Numbered from the stretch's first letter, positions 34,912 to 44,165 are shown. The stretch: 64,000 nt of DNA from CAMLIZ01 sp966212505 (GCA_966212505.1 CBIHRS010000006.1:1-64000); one strand, 5' to 3'. Notes: generated by a model from the letters alone, not told the origin. Numbers and translations are program-made.

Positions 34912-36048
34912 TCAGCCTCCGAACTCTTGAGCGATCAGGTCGAAGCGCGCGCGCAGCACGCCGTGGTAGCGCGGGTCGTCGAGCAGGAAGGCATCGTGGC
35001 CGTGCGGCGCATCGATCTCGGCATAGCTCACGTCGTGCCGGTTGTCGACCAGCGCCTTCAGGATCTCGCGCGAGCGCGCCGGCGAGAAGCGCCAGTCGGT
35101 CGTGAAGCTCGCGAGCTGGAACTTGGCCTTCGCGCCCGCAAAGGCCGCAGTGAGGCTGCCGCCGTGTTCGCGCGCGGGGTCGAAGTAGTCCAATGCGCGG
35201 GTGATCAGCAGGTAGGTGTTGGCATCGAAGTAGTCGCTGAACTTGTCGCCCTGGTAGCGCAGGTAGCTCTCGACCTGGAACTCGATGTCCTGCGTGCTGT
35301 AGCCGATCTGCTCGGCCTTGAGGCTGCGGCCGAACTTCTCGGCCATCACGTCGTCCGACAGGTAGGTGATGTGGCCGATCATGCGCGCCACGCGCAGGCC
35401 GCGGCGCGGCACGGCGCCGTGGGCATAGAAGTGGCCGCCGTGGAAGTCGGGGTCGGTGACGATCGCGCGGCGCGCCACTTCGTTGAACGCGATGTTCTGC
35501 GCCGACAGGTTCGGCGCGGTCGCGATCGCGATGCAATGGCGCAGCCGGTCGGGGTAGCGCAACGACCAGCTCAGCGCCTGCATGCCGCCCAGGCTGCCGC
35601 CCAGCACCGCCGCCAGCTGCGTGATGCCCAGGCGATCGAGCAGCCGGGCCTGCGCATCGACCCAGTCTTCCACCGTCACCACCGGGAAGTCGGCGCCGTA
35701 GGGCTTGCCGGTGGCCGGGTTGGTGTGCATCGGCCCGGTGGAGCCGAAGCATGAACCCGGGTTGTTGACGCCGATCACGAAGAAGCGGTTGGTGTCCAGC
35801 GGCTTGCCAGGCCCCACCAAGTTGTCCCACCAGCCTTCGCTCTTGGGCTGGTGCTCGTAGGTGCCGGCGACATGATGCGAAGCGTTGAGTGCATGGCACA
35901 CCAGCACGGCATTGCTCTTGTCGGCGTTGAGCGTGCCGTAGGTCTCGTAGACCAGCGTGTAGTCGCGCAGCTGCGCGCCGCTGCGCAACGGCAGCGGGTC
36001 GCTGAACGCCATGCTCTGCGGTGTGACGTGTCCGAGGGATGAGGACAT
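34912..36048 (-). CDS. metX: Homoserine O-acyltransferase
   Basis: Acylates homoserine from acetyl- or succinyl-CoA, the committed step of methionine synthesis. The 378-residue alpha/beta hydrolase has the oxyanion/substrate motif CHALNASHHVAG, NNPGSCFGSTGP, the nucleophile elbow LGGSLGGMQAL, and the catalytic Asp and His near the end (IDAPHGHDAFL). Acyl donor choice cannot be judged by eye; many proteobacterial MetX proteins use succinyl-CoA. The start ATG 36048 (MSSSLGHVTPQ) leaves room for the riboswitch and terminator upstream; a longer in-frame start at 36150 would run through both and is rejected. Confidence 0.95.
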   Translation of the reverse strand: MSSSLGHVTPQSMAFSDPLPLRSGAQLRDYTLVYETYGTLNADKSNAVLVCHALNASHHVAGTYEHQPKSEGWWDNLVGPGKPLDTNRFFVIGVNNPGSCFGSTGPMHTNPATGKPYGADFPVVTVEDWVDAQARLLDRLGITQLAAVLGGSLGGMQALSWSLRYPDRLRHCIAIATAPNLSAQNIAFNEVARRAIVTDPDFHGGHFYAHGAVPRRGLRVARMIGHITYLSDDVMAEKFGRSLKAEQIGYSTQDIEFQVESYLRYQGDKFSDYFDANTYLLITRALDYFDPAREHGGSLTAAFAGAKAKFQLASFTTDWRFSPARSREILKALVDNRHDVSYAEIDAPHGHDAFLLDDPRYHGVLRARFDLIAQEFGG

Positions 36049-36058
36049 GGACGGCCTG

Positions 36059-36100
36059 AAAACAAGACACCCGGCTCTCGCTGCAGGGGAGACCGGGTGT
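36059..36100 (-). terminator. Intrinsic terminator in the metX leader
   Basis: Read leftward, ACACCCGG (36100-36093) and CCGGGTGT (36074-36067) form an 8-pair stem that can extend with TCTC/GAGA, followed by CTTGTTTT. It lies between the SAM-II aptamer and metX, where SAM-dependent premature termination would be expected. A flanking GGCCGTC/GACGGCC pair (36102-36108 with 36050-36056) also wraps the hairpin up to the start codon. Confidence 0.75.
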
Positions 36101-36107
36101 GGGCCGT

Positions 36108-36159
36108 CTCTCTTTAGCGGTATTTGTTGAGCGCCCGCAAGCCGGGACAAATCGGCGCT
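36108..36159 (-). promoter_or_regulatory. SAM-II riboswitch upstream of metX
   Basis: A 52-base element that follows the SAM-II consensus. P1 stem AGCGCC/GGCGCT encloses a loop GATTT-GTCCC-GGCTTGCG. Downstream comes CAACAAATACCGCTAAAGAGAG (split here as CAACAAATACC and GCTAAAGAGAG), where AAAT can pair back to GATTT to make the H-type pseudoknot, and GCTAAA matches the conserved 3' strand. It is on the metX strand, about 60 bases before the start codon, with an intrinsic terminator between. SAM binding would lower metX-metW expression. Confidence 0.87.
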
Positions 36160-36171
36160 GTGGGCGGCAGT

Positions 36172-37308
36172 TTAATCCAAGGTCCGGCGGAATCGCTTCA
36201 GCCCGATCGCCAGCACCACGGCGGTGAACAGCAGCAGCGGCCACACATGCACCCACATCTCGGCCGGCCCGTTGCCCTTGAGCAGCACGCCGCGGATCAG
36301 CCGCAGGAAGTGCGTGAGCGGCAGCGCCTCGCCGATGAACTGCGCCCACCGCGGCATGCCGCGGAACGGGAACATGAAGCCCGACAGCAGGATCGACGGC
36401 AGGAAGAAGAAGAACGTCATCTGCATCGCCTGCATCTGGCTCTTGGCAATGCTGCTGATCGTGATGCCCACCGTGAGGCTGGCCGCGATGAAGGCCAGCA
36501 CGCCCAGCAGCAGCAGCGGCACCGAGCCGATGAAGGGCACGTTGAACACGTAGCGCGCCGCCAGCAGGATGATGCTCACCTGCACGTAGCCGATCGCGAT
36601 GTAGGGCGCGATCTTGCCGACCATCACCTCCACTGCATGCACCGGCGTGGCCAGCAGGTTCTCCATCGTGCCGCGCTCCACCTCGCGGGTGACGCCCAGC
36701 GCGGTCATCATGATCATCGTCATCGTGAGGATCACGCCCATCAGGCCCGGCACCACGTTGTACTGCGTGATGCCCTCGGGGTTGTAGCGCCGCTGGATGC
36801 GCCATTCGAAGGGCGGCGGCCCCGGCTGCAGAGCCTGCAGCGGCCCGGCGAGGTCATGCTGCAGCGCCGTGGTGGCGAGCTGCTGCACCGCTGCGATCGC
36901 GTTGCCGGTGGCCGACGGGTCGGTGGCATCGGCCTCCACCAGCAGCGCCGGTCGCTCGCGGCGCTCGAGCGCGCGCGCAAAGCCCGCGGGCACCGTCAGC
37001 ACGAACTGCACGCGGCCCTCGGCGAGCATCGTCTCCGCCTCGCGCTCGGTGATCGAGGGATGAACGATCTCGAAGTAGCCCGAGTTCTCCAGCGCCCGCA
37101 CCAAGCTGCGGGTGTAGACGGTGTTCTCCTGCGCGATCACCGCGGTGGGCAGGCGCTTGGGGTCGCCATTGATCGCGAAGCCGAACAGCGTCATCTGGAT
37201 GATGGGGATGCCGACCATCATCGCGAAGGTGAGGCGGTCGCGCCTCAGCTGGATCAGCTCCTTGAGCATGATCGCGAACAGGCGCTGGAAGCTGAAGCGG
37301 TCTGTCAT
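36172..37308 (-). CDS. ABC-2 type exporter permease
   Basis: A 378-residue inner-membrane permease of the YhhJ/YbhR type. One N-terminal membrane helix (LTFAMMVGIPIIQMTLFGFAI) is followed by a large periplasmic loop (about residues 45-170) and then five C-terminal helices, including GLMGVILTMTMIMMTALGV, LLLLGVLAFIAASLTVGI and FFFFLPSILLSGFMFPF. REVERGTMENLLATPV is the coupling region typical of ABC-2 permeases. It overlaps the ATPase gene by four bases. With the ATPase and the HlyD protein it makes a probable drug or toxic-compound exporter; only one permease gene is present where related systems often have two. Confidence 0.92.
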   Translation of the reverse strand: MTDRFSFQRLFAIMLKELIQLRRDRLTFAMMVGIPIIQMTLFGFAINGDPKRLPTAVIAQENTVYTRSLVRALENSGYFEIVHPSITEREAETMLAEGRVQFVLTVPAGFARALERRERPALLVEADATDPSATGNAIAAVQQLATTALQHDLAGPLQALQPGPPPFEWRIQRRYNPEGITQYNVVPGLMGVILTMTMIMMTALGVTREVERGTMENLLATPVHAVEVMVGKIAPYIAIGYVQVSIILLAARYVFNVPFIGSVPLLLLGVLAFIAASLTVGITISSIAKSQMQAMQMTFFFFLPSILLSGFMFPFRGMPRWAQFIGEALPLTHFLRLIRGVLLKGNGPAEMWVHVWPLLLFTAVVLAIGLKRFRRTLD

Positions 37309-38234
37309 GCCATGTTGTCGGCCGCCTGGCGCGACAGGTGGATGAACACTTCCTCGAGCGACGGTTCGCTCCCGACAACGCGCCAGCCGCTGCGTTCACG
37401 ATAAGGCTTCAGCGCTTCGTCGAGCGACGCCGCGTCCTCGCCGGTGATCCGCAGCTCGTTGCCCAGGCGCGTGACGGTGCTCACCGCGGACAGTTGCTCG
37501 ATCTCGTGCGCCGCCGCGGTCGCGCCTTCGCCGCTCAGCACCCGCGCCACCAGGCCGCTGCGCGCCTGCAGCTCCGCCGGCGTGCCGTGGCCCACCAGCT
37601 TGCCGTAGGCGATGTAGCCCAGCCGATGGCAGCGCTCGGCCTCGTCCATGTAGTGGGTGGACACCAGCACCGTGATGCCGCGCGAGGCGAGCTCGTGGAT
37701 CTCGTTCCAGAAGTCGCGCCGCGCATTGGGGTCGACCCCGGCGGTGGGCTCGTCGAGCAGCAGCAGCTCGGGCTCGTGCAGCATGCAGGCGGCCAGCGCG
37801 AGCCGCTGCTTCCAGCCGCCCGACAGGCGCCCCGCGAGCTGGTGCTGCCGCGTCTTCAGGCCGAGCTTGTCGAGCGATGCATCCACACGCCCGCGCCGCC
37901 GGTCCATCTCGTAGACACGTGCGATGAACTCCAGGTTCTCGCGGATCGAGAGGTCTTCGTAGAGGCCGAAGCGCTGCGTCATGTAGCCGACGCGGCGCTT
38001 GATCTGCGGCGCCTCGCGCACCACGTCGAGCCCCAGCGTGTGGCCGGAGCCGTCGTCGGGCGTCAGCAGGCCGCACATCATGCGGATCGAGGTGGTCTTG
38101 CCCGAGCCGTTGGGGCCGAGGAAGCCGTAGATCTCGCCGCGCTTCACTTGCATGGACAAGTGGTCGACCACCGTGCGCTCGCCATAGCGCTTGGTCAACC
38201 CCTGCACGTCGATCGCGTAGCCGCTGTCGCCCAT
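37305..38234 (-). CDS. ABC transporter ATP-binding protein
   Basis: A 309-residue ATPase for the exporter. It has Walker A FLGPNGSGKTTSIRMM, the Q-loop region GYMTQRFGLYEDLSI, signature LSGGWKQRLALA (Gly-Trp in place of the common Gly-Gln), Walker B LLLLDEPTAGVDP and the switch His in VSTHYMDEAERC. A C-terminal extension after residue 230 is typical of ABC-2 drug exporters. It starts three bases after the HlyD stop and overlaps the permease by four, so all three are one operon. Confidence 0.95.
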   Translation of the reverse strand: MGDSGYAIDVQGLTKRYGERTVVDHLSMQVKRGEIYGFLGPNGSGKTTSIRMMCGLLTPDDGSGHTLGLDVVREAPQIKRRVGYMTQRFGLYEDLSIRENLEFIARVYEMDRRRGRVDASLDKLGLKTRQHQLAGRLSGGWKQRLALAACMLHEPELLLLDEPTAGVDPNARRDFWNEIHELASRGITVLVSTHYMDEAERCHRLGYIAYGKLVGHGTPAELQARSGLVARVLSGEGATAAAHEIEQLSAVSTVTRLGNELRITGEDAASLDEALKPYRERSGWRVVGSEPSLEEVFIHLSRQAADNMA

Positions 38235-38237
38235 GGG

Positions 38238-39206
38238 TCAATGCCCCGCCGGCACCACGTCGACCGGCTGCCCGGGATGCAGCTTCTTCGCATCCTCGGC
38301 CGAGGGCCAGGCCTCGACCAGGAACACCAGCTTGCCGCGGTTGTCCTTGCTGTAGATGACCGGCGGCGTGAACTCGGCCTGCTGCGCCACGTGGCGCACC
38401 ACCGCTGCGATCGGGGCGCCGCAGCCATCGCAGCTGACGTTGACCGTGGCACCCGGCTGCACCTCGGCCAGCCGCGCCTGCGGCACGAAGAAGCGCAGCT
38501 TGATCGCCGCCGGCTCCAGCAGCGAGACCACCGGCGCGCCGGCACTGACCCACTCGCCGGGGCGGTACAGCGTGTCTTCCACCCGGGCGGTGACCGGCGC
38601 ACTGACCAGCTTCTGCTCCAGCCGCCACTGGTTCTGCGCCACCACCGCCTTGGCCGCCTGCGTGTCGGCCTCGGCCGCCGCGCGGGTGTCTTCGCGGCCG
38701 CCGAGCTGGGCGGTGCGCAGCTGCGCCTGCAGCTGGTGAACATGGGCCGCATCGGCATCGCGTCGGGCCTTCAGTGCATCGAGGTTGGCGCCGGAGATGA
38801 AGCCCTGCGCAGCCAGTTCGCGCTGGCGCTTGTAGTCGCTCTCGGACTGCATCAGCGCGGCCTGTACCGCATCGAGCGCCGCCTGCGCGGCGGCGATCTC
38901 ATCGTGCCGCTGGCCTTTCGACAGGTCGCGCACCACCGCCTCGGCGCGCTGCTGGCGCGCCTGCGATTCGCGCAGTGCGGCGGATTCGCTGTCGTGCTCC
39001 AGCGTGAACAGCGGCGCCCCGGCCGTGACCTCGGCACCGCGCTGCACGCCCAGGCGCACGAGCCGGCCGGCCAGCGGCGCAGCCACGCGGGTCAGTTCGG
39101 CTTCGGCATAGCCGTTGAAGGGCGCGCGCGCCTCGTCGCGCGACGAACAGGCCGCCAGCGAGGCCAACGCCACGAGGCCGAGCACGCCTCGAAAGAACAG
39201 CTCCAT
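38238..39206 (-). CDS. HlyD-family periplasmic adaptor lipoprotein
   Basis: A 322-residue membrane-fusion protein joining the exporter to the outer membrane. The start ATG 39206 is preceded by AGGAG. The lipobox LAAC places the lipid at Cys20. Lipoyl-like halves (LAGRLVRLGVQRGAEVTAGAPLF and KLVSAPVTARVEDTLYRPGEW) flank an alpha-helical hairpin rich in Ala, Gln and Arg (about residues 65-170). It belongs to the EmrA/YbhG-like branch. It is first gene of the exporter operon and divergent from the dehalogenase-like hydrolase. Confidence 0.92.
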   Translation of the reverse strand: MELFFRGVLGLVALASLAACSSRDEARAPFNGYAEAELTRVAAPLAGRLVRLGVQRGAEVTAGAPLFTLEHDSESAALRESQARQQRAEAVVRDLSKGQRHDEIAAAQAALDAVQAALMQSESDYKRQRELAAQGFISGANLDALKARRDADAAHVHQLQAQLRTAQLGGREDTRAAAEADTQAAKAVVAQNQWRLEQKLVSAPVTARVEDTLYRPGEWVSAGAPVVSLLEPAAIKLRFFVPQARLAEVQPGATVNVSCDGCGAPIAAVVRHVAQQAEFTPPVIYSKDNRGKLVFLVEAWPSAEDAKKLHPGQPVDVVPAGH

Positions 39207-39288
39207 CGTTTCTTCTCCTGCCAAAGCCTTGACGGCAACAGCGGTGAGCGTTTGCTGGCAGTATGGCCCAGCTCAGATGGAGGTGCCC

Positions 39289-40179
39289 ATGGCATGGTTC
39301 GAAGGCTTTGACGCGCGTCACCACGAGGTCAACGGCATCCGTGTGTTCGCGCGCACCGGCGGCCGGCGCGATGGCCCGCCGCTGCTGATGCTGCACGGCT
39401 TCCCGCAGACGCATGCGCTGTGGCACCGCGTGGCGCAGCAATTGGCAGACCGCTTCTTCCTCGTGCTGCCCGACCTGCGCGGCTATGGCGATTCCGACAA
39501 GCCGGCCGGCGCGCCCGACCATGCCAACTACAGCAAGCGCACGATGGCGGCCGACATGGTGGCGCTGATGCGCTCGCTCGGCCATGAACGCTTCGCACTG
39601 GTCGGCCATGACCGCGGCGGCCGCGTCGCACACCGGCTCGCGGTCGACCACCCGCAGGCGGTGAGCCGGCTGTGCGTGATCGACATCGCGCCCACGCTCG
39701 ACATGTATGCGGCCACCGACATGCGCTATGCGCAGCTCTACTACCACTGGTTCCACCTGATCCAGCCGGCCCCGCTGCCCGAGAAGATGATCGGCGGCGA
39801 CCCGAAGTTCTACCTGCACTGGAAGCTCGGCGGATGGGGCGCCCACGGCATCGGCTACATCGAGCCTCAGGCACTGGCCGAGTACGAGCGCTGCTTCTGC
39901 ACGCCCGAAGCGATCCACGGCGCGTGCGAAGACTACCGGGCCAGCGCCGGCATCGACCTCGAGCACGACCATGCCTCGCGCGAGGCCGGGCAGAAGATCG
40001 AGTGCGACATGCTGGTGCTGTGGGGGCGGCGCGGCGTGGTCGAGCTGCTGTTCGATCCGCTGCGGCTGTGGCGCGCGCAATGCAGCGGCAACGTCGACGG
40101 CATCCGCCTGCCGGCCGGCCACTTCATTCCCGAGGAGCTGCCCGACGACACGGCGGCCGCGCTGCTCGGCTTCCTGTAA
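39289..40179 (+). CDS. Haloacetate-dehalogenase-like alpha/beta hydrolase
   Basis: A 296-residue alpha/beta hydrolase. The nucleophile elbow is VGHDRGGRVAHRL, with Asp as nucleophile as in fluoroacetate dehalogenases and epoxide hydrolases. HGFPQTHALWHRV supplies the oxyanion hole. YYHWFHLIQPAPLPE carries the His-Trp pair that grips halide in fluoroacetate dehalogenase, and the catalytic His is in PAGHFIPEELPD. These features favour haloacetate dehalogenase (DehH1-like) over epoxide hydrolase. The start ATG 39289 has GGAGG five bases upstream, which decides it over the ATG at 39276. Confidence 0.83.
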   Translation: MAWFEGFDARHHEVNGIRVFARTGGRRDGPPLLMLHGFPQTHALWHRVAQQLADRFFLVLPDLRGYGDSDKPAGAPDHANYSKRTMAADMVALMRSLGHERFALVGHDRGGRVAHRLAVDHPQAVSRLCVIDIAPTLDMYAATDMRYAQLYYHWFHLIQPAPLPEKMIGGDPKFYLHWKLGGWGAHGIGYIEPQALAEYERCFCTPEAIHGACEDYRASAGIDLEHDHASREAGQKIECDMLVLWGRRGVVELLFDPLRLWRAQCSGNVDGIRLPAGHFIPEELPDDTAAALLGFL

Positions 40180-40306
40180 GCGGCCGTCACTTCCCGCGAC
40201 GAAGCGGGTGAACTGGCCGGTGATCATGGTGTTCTCCCGCGCACCGGCCGGCCCCGGCCGCACGTAGCATGCGGCGTTCACCCTTCTGAGAGGGAGAGGT
40301 TGCACC

Positions 40307-42016
40307 ATGCCTGCCTGGCTGCTGGCGCTCGATCGCCATTTTCCGATCCGCTACCTCGCGTGGCTCGGCTGTGCCGTGCTGGCGCTGCTGGGGGCCTTCA
40401 CCTGGGTGGCGTTCCACATGGGCGGCGGCCTCGCGCTGCTGGGCCTGGCCGGTGTCGTCGTCGGCATCCGCGACGTGCGGCAGACCAAACGCTCGGTGCT
40501 GCGCAACTACCCGGTGATCGGCCACCTGCGCTTCCTGCTCGAGTTCATCCGCCCGGAGATCCGGCAGTATTTCCTCGAAAGCGACAACGAGGCGACGCCG
40601 TTCTCGCGCCAGCAACGCTCGCTCGTCTACCAGCGCGCCAAGGGCGAGCCCGACAAGCGGCCCTTCGGCACGCAGCTCGACGTGAGCGCGCATGGCTACG
40701 AATGGATCAACCATTCGCTCGCACCCACCGAGCTGCCCAGCCACGACTTCCGCGTGCTGATCGGCGAAGGCCGTGAGCAACCCTATTCGGCTTCGGTGTT
40801 CAACATCTCGGCGATGAGCTTCGGCGCCCTGAGCGCCAACGCGATCCTGGCGCTCAACGCCGGCGCCAAGCGCGGGCACTTCGCGCACGACACCGGCGAA
40901 GGCTCGATCAGCCAGCACCACCGCGTGCATGGCGGCGACCTGATCTGGGAAGTGGCCTCGGGCTACTTCGGCTGCCGCAACGAAGACGGCAGCTTCAACG
41001 CCGCGCGCTTCGCCGCCAACGCGCGCGACCCGCAGGTGAAGATGGTGGAGCTGAAGCTGAGCCAGGGCGCCAAACCCGGCCACGGCGGCATGCTGCCGGG
41101 GCCGAAGGTCACGCCCGAGATCGCCGCGGCGCGCGGCGTGCCGGCGGGCGTGGACTGCATCTCGCCGGCCCGGCACAGCGCGTTTTCCACGCCGGTGGAA
41201 ATGATGCGGTTCATCGAGCAGCTGCGCGAGCTGTCGGGCGGCAAGCCCACCGGCTTCAAGCTGTGCATCGGCCATCCGTGGGAGTGGTTCGCGATCGCGA
41301 AGGCGATGCTCGAGACCGGCATCACGCCCGACTTCATCGTGGTCGACGGCGCCGAGGGCGGCACCGGCGCCGCGCCGCTGGAGTTCACCGACCATGTGGG
41401 CGCACCGCTGCAGGAAGGCCTGCTGCTGGTGCACAACACGCTGGTCGGGCTGAACCTGCGATCGAAGGTCAAGATCGGCTGCGCCGGCAAGGTGATCAGC
41501 GCTTTCGACATCGCGCGGATGATGGCGCTCGGCGCCGACTGGTGCAATTCGGCGCGCGGCTTCATGTTCGCGCTCGGCTGCATCCAGGCGCAGAGCTGCC
41601 ACACCGGCCACTGCCCCACCGGCGTGACCACGCAGGATCCTCAGCGGCAGAAGGCGCTGGTGGTGCCCGACAAGGCCGAGCGCGTGTACCGATTCCACGA
41701 ACACACGCTGATCGCGCTGAAGGAGCTGGTGCAGGCCGCCGGGCTGAAGCACCCGAACCAGATCACCGCGGCCCACATCGTGCGGCGCACGGCCAACCAC
41801 GAAGTGAAGCTGCTGGCCAACGAGCTCACCTTCGTGAAGCCGAGCGCGCTGCTGGCGGCCGAACGCGGCGAGGCCGAATGGCCGCACAACGTGTTCAAGA
41901 CCTATTGGCCCTTGGCACAGGCGCGGAGTTTCGAGCCGCTGGGAACCAGCCAGAACAACTCAGTGGCTGGCGATGGCTTCAGCGATGCGCGTGTCGCGGC
42001 AGTCGCTGAGGCTTGA
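40307..42016 (+). CDS. FMN-binding glutamate-synthase-family membrane protein
   Basis: A 569-residue protein made of an N-terminal membrane part with two helices (LAWLGCAVLALLGAFTWVAF and GLALLGLAGVVVGI) and a GltB-like FMN/Fe-S domain. Visible pieces are FNISAMSFGALSANAILALN, DTGEGSISQHHRVHGGDLIWE, KPGHGGMLPG, FIVVDGAEGGTGAAPLEF and CIQAQSCHTGHCPTGVTTQ, where closely spaced cysteines could hold an iron-sulfur cluster. Stand-alone GltB-like proteins with membrane anchors are known, but their substrates are mostly undefined. No gltD or amidotransferase domain is adjacent, so true glutamate synthesis is unlikely. Confidence 0.88.
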   Translation: MPAWLLALDRHFPIRYLAWLGCAVLALLGAFTWVAFHMGGGLALLGLAGVVVGIRDVRQTKRSVLRNYPVIGHLRFLLEFIRPEIRQYFLESDNEATPFSRQQRSLVYQRAKGEPDKRPFGTQLDVSAHGYEWINHSLAPTELPSHDFRVLIGEGREQPYSASVFNISAMSFGALSANAILALNAGAKRGHFAHDTGEGSISQHHRVHGGDLIWEVASGYFGCRNEDGSFNAARFAANARDPQVKMVELKLSQGAKPGHGGMLPGPKVTPEIAAARGVPAGVDCISPARHSAFSTPVEMMRFIEQLRELSGGKPTGFKLCIGHPWEWFAIAKAMLETGITPDFIVVDGAEGGTGAAPLEFTDHVGAPLQEGLLLVHNTLVGLNLRSKVKIGCAGKVISAFDIARMMALGADWCNSARGFMFALGCIQAQSCHTGHCPTGVTTQDPQRQKALVVPDKAERVYRFHEHTLIALKELVQAAGLKHPNQITAAHIVRRTANHEVKLLANELTFVKPSALLAAERGEAEWPHNVFKTYWPLAQARSFEPLGTSQNNSVAGDGFSDARVAAVAEA

Positions 42017-42028
42017 GGCCGGAAAGCC

Positions 42029-42658
42029 TCAGACCTTCGGCGGCAGCGTATCCGCGAAGCTCGGGCGTGCCGAGAGCTTCTCGTGCAGCTTGGCCAGGTT
42101 GGGATAGTCGCCGCGCCAGTCGATCTGCGGGAAGCGGTAGTCGAGGTAGCCGAGCGCGCAGCCGACCGCGATGTCGGCCAGCGTGAAGTGGTTGCCCGAG
42201 CACCAGTTCTTCTCGCCCAGGCCCTGGCTCATCGCCTTGACGGCTGCATGCACCTTGCCCATCTGTCGCTCGGTCCAGGCGCTGCTGCGCTGGAAGTCTT
42301 CGCGGCCCGACCAGGTCTGCTCGAGGCGGGCGAGGATGGCGGCATCCATCATGCCGTCGGCCAGCGCTTCCCAGGTGCGCACCTCGACGCGCTCGCGGCC
42401 CGAGGGCGGAATCAGCTTGCCCACCGGCGACAGGGTGTCGACATACTCGACGATCACGCGCGAATCGAACATCGCGCCGGTGATCGCATCCTGCCCTTCC
42501 ATCACCAGGCAGGGCACCTTGCCCAGCGGGTTCATCTTCTGGATCGCATCGCTCGCCCACACATCTTCCAGGATCAGCTGGTAGTCGAGCTTCTTCTCGG
42601 CCATGACGATGCGCACCTTGCGCACGTATGGGCTGTTGAGCGATCCGATGAGTTTCAT
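42029..42658 (-). CDS. Glutathione S-transferase family protein
   Basis: A 209-residue cytoplasmic protein with an N-terminal thioredoxin fold (MKLIGSLNSPYVRKVRIVMAE) where Ser9 is the likely catalytic residue and GKVPCLVM holds the cis-proline. DSRVIVEYVD is the glutathione gamma-glutamyl contact, and the C-terminal domain is all-helical (HFTLADIAVGCALGYLDYRFP). It resembles YibF-type transferases. The substrate is unknown. The start ATG 42658 matches family members; a longer frame upstream is not supported. Confidence 0.92.
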   Translation of the reverse strand: MKLIGSLNSPYVRKVRIVMAEKKLDYQLILEDVWASDAIQKMNPLGKVPCLVMEGQDAITGAMFDSRVIVEYVDTLSPVGKLIPPSGRERVEVRTWEALADGMMDAAILARLEQTWSGREDFQRSSAWTERQMGKVHAAVKAMSQGLGEKNWCSGNHFTLADIAVGCALGYLDYRFPQIDWRGDYPNLAKLHEKLSARPSFADTLPPKV

Positions 42659-42740
42659 AGGTGTTGTGAACGACTGCGTCCCTGTGCCGGTCATTCTATC
42701 GAAGGGAGTGTCGCCGCCCGGCACGCTCGGGCGACACCCC

Positions 42741-44018
42741 CTAACGCCGTAGCGTCCAGTCCACACGGGGCGGACGCCCCGGCAGATGGAGCTCGGCGCT
42801 GGCCGCGGGCGAGCGCGCCACCACCGCCCCGCCGCGCACCACGATGAGGCGCGCGGCGCGCAATCGCAGCGCCTCCACGGGCGAACGCGCTTGCAGAAGC
42901 ACGAAGTCGGCCCGGCAGCCGGGCTCGAGGCCATAGCCCTCGAGGCCGAGGATCCTGGCGCTGTTGACCGTCACCGCATCGAAGCAAGACCGCATCTGCG
43001 CCTGGGATGTCATCTGCCCGACATGCAGGCCCATCTGCGCCACCTCGAGCATGTCGCCGGTGCCCAGTGAATACCACGGGTCCATCACGCAGTCGTGACC
43101 GAAGCCCACCGTGATGCCGGCGGCCATCAGCTCGGGCACGCGCGTCATGCCGCGGCGCTTGGGGTAGGTGTCGTGCCGGCCCTGCAGCGTGATGTTGATC
43201 AGCGGGTTGGCCACCGCGTTGACCTGCGCCTCGGCCATCAGCGGAATCAGCTTGGAGACGTAGTAGTTGTCCATCGAGTGCATGGACGTGAGGTGCGAGC
43301 CAGTCACGCGGCCCTGCAGCCCGAGGCGCTGCGTGTGGAAGGCCAGCGTCTCGATGTGGCGCGACAGCGGATCGTCGCTCTCGTCGCAATGCATGTCGAC
43401 CATCAGCCCGCGCTCGGCCGCCAGCTCGCACAGCAGGCGCACGCTCTCGGCGCCCTCCGCCATCGTGCGTTCGAAGTGAGGAATGCCGCCGACCACGTCG
43501 ACGCCCATGTCGAGCGCGCGCTTCAGCTGCTCGAAGGCGCCGGGTGAGCGCAGCGCGCCGTCCTGCGGAAAAGCCACCAGCTGCAGGTCGAGGTAGGGCT
43601 TCACCTTCTGCTTCACGTGCAGCAGCGCCTCCACCGCGAGCAGCCGCGGATCGCAGATGTCGACATGCGAGCGGATCGCGAGCAGCCCTTTGGCCACCGC
43701 CCAGTCGCAGTACTGCAGCGCGCGCTCGACGATCGCCTCCTGCTGCAGCGTGGGCTTGAGCTCGCCCCACAGCGCGATGCCTTCGAGCAGCGTGCCGCTC
43801 TCGTTCACGCGCGGCAGGCCGTAGCTCAGCGTCGCATCCATGTGGAAGTGCGCATCGACGAAGGGCGGCGAGATCAGCCAGCCCTGCGCGTCGATCAGCT
43901 CGGCCTGAGGCGGCGCAGTCAACTGCGGGCCGACAGCGGCGATGCGGCCGCCTTCGCACAGCAGGTCTTGGCCCGTGCGCCCATCGGGCAGCGTCGCGTT
44001 GCGGATGAGGGTTGCCAT
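42741..44018 (-). CDS. codA: Cytosine deaminase / amidohydrolase
   Basis: Converts cytosine to uracil. The 425-residue amidohydrolase has the metal site VDAHFHMDATLSYG, HVDICDP, MHCDES with the catalytic Glu region, GSHLTSMHSM, and GFGHDCVMDPWYSLG, the late Asp and Trp pattern of bacterial CodA. The HxH motif here is HFH. It has no signal peptide. Nearby are upp (uracil salvage) and two uracil-catabolism genes (URC1, URC4 types), so cytosine can feed directly into them. Related aminohydrolases for isocytosine or creatinine cannot be excluded by eye. Confidence 0.88.
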   Translation of the reverse strand: MATLIRNATLPDGRTGQDLLCEGGRIAAVGPQLTAPPQAELIDAQGWLISPPFVDAHFHMDATLSYGLPRVNESGTLLEGIALWGELKPTLQQEAIVERALQYCDWAVAKGLLAIRSHVDICDPRLLAVEALLHVKQKVKPYLDLQLVAFPQDGALRSPGAFEQLKRALDMGVDVVGGIPHFERTMAEGAESVRLLCELAAERGLMVDMHCDESDDPLSRHIETLAFHTQRLGLQGRVTGSHLTSMHSMDNYYVSKLIPLMAEAQVNAVANPLINITLQGRHDTYPKRRGMTRVPELMAAGITVGFGHDCVMDPWYSLGTGDMLEVAQMGLHVGQMTSQAQMRSCFDAVTVNSARILGLEGYGLEPGCRADFVLLQARSPVEALRLRAARLIVVRGGAVVARSPAASAELHLPGRPPRVDWTLRR

Positions 44019-44165
44019 CGTGGCTCAAGTTAGCACAGCGCGTGCCGCACCGGCGCAGCGCCCCACTGCGCTGCTCGCATTACCTGGCAGGTCATCGCTT
44101 CGCTGCAATGGCAGGCGCAAGATCAACGCCAACACGAGATCGATTCACCACCACAGGAGCAACAG

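Noticed and set aside
36049..36150. Longer metX start at 36150.
   Set aside because: It would translate through the SAM-II riboswitch and terminator; ATG 36048 gives the family N-terminus.
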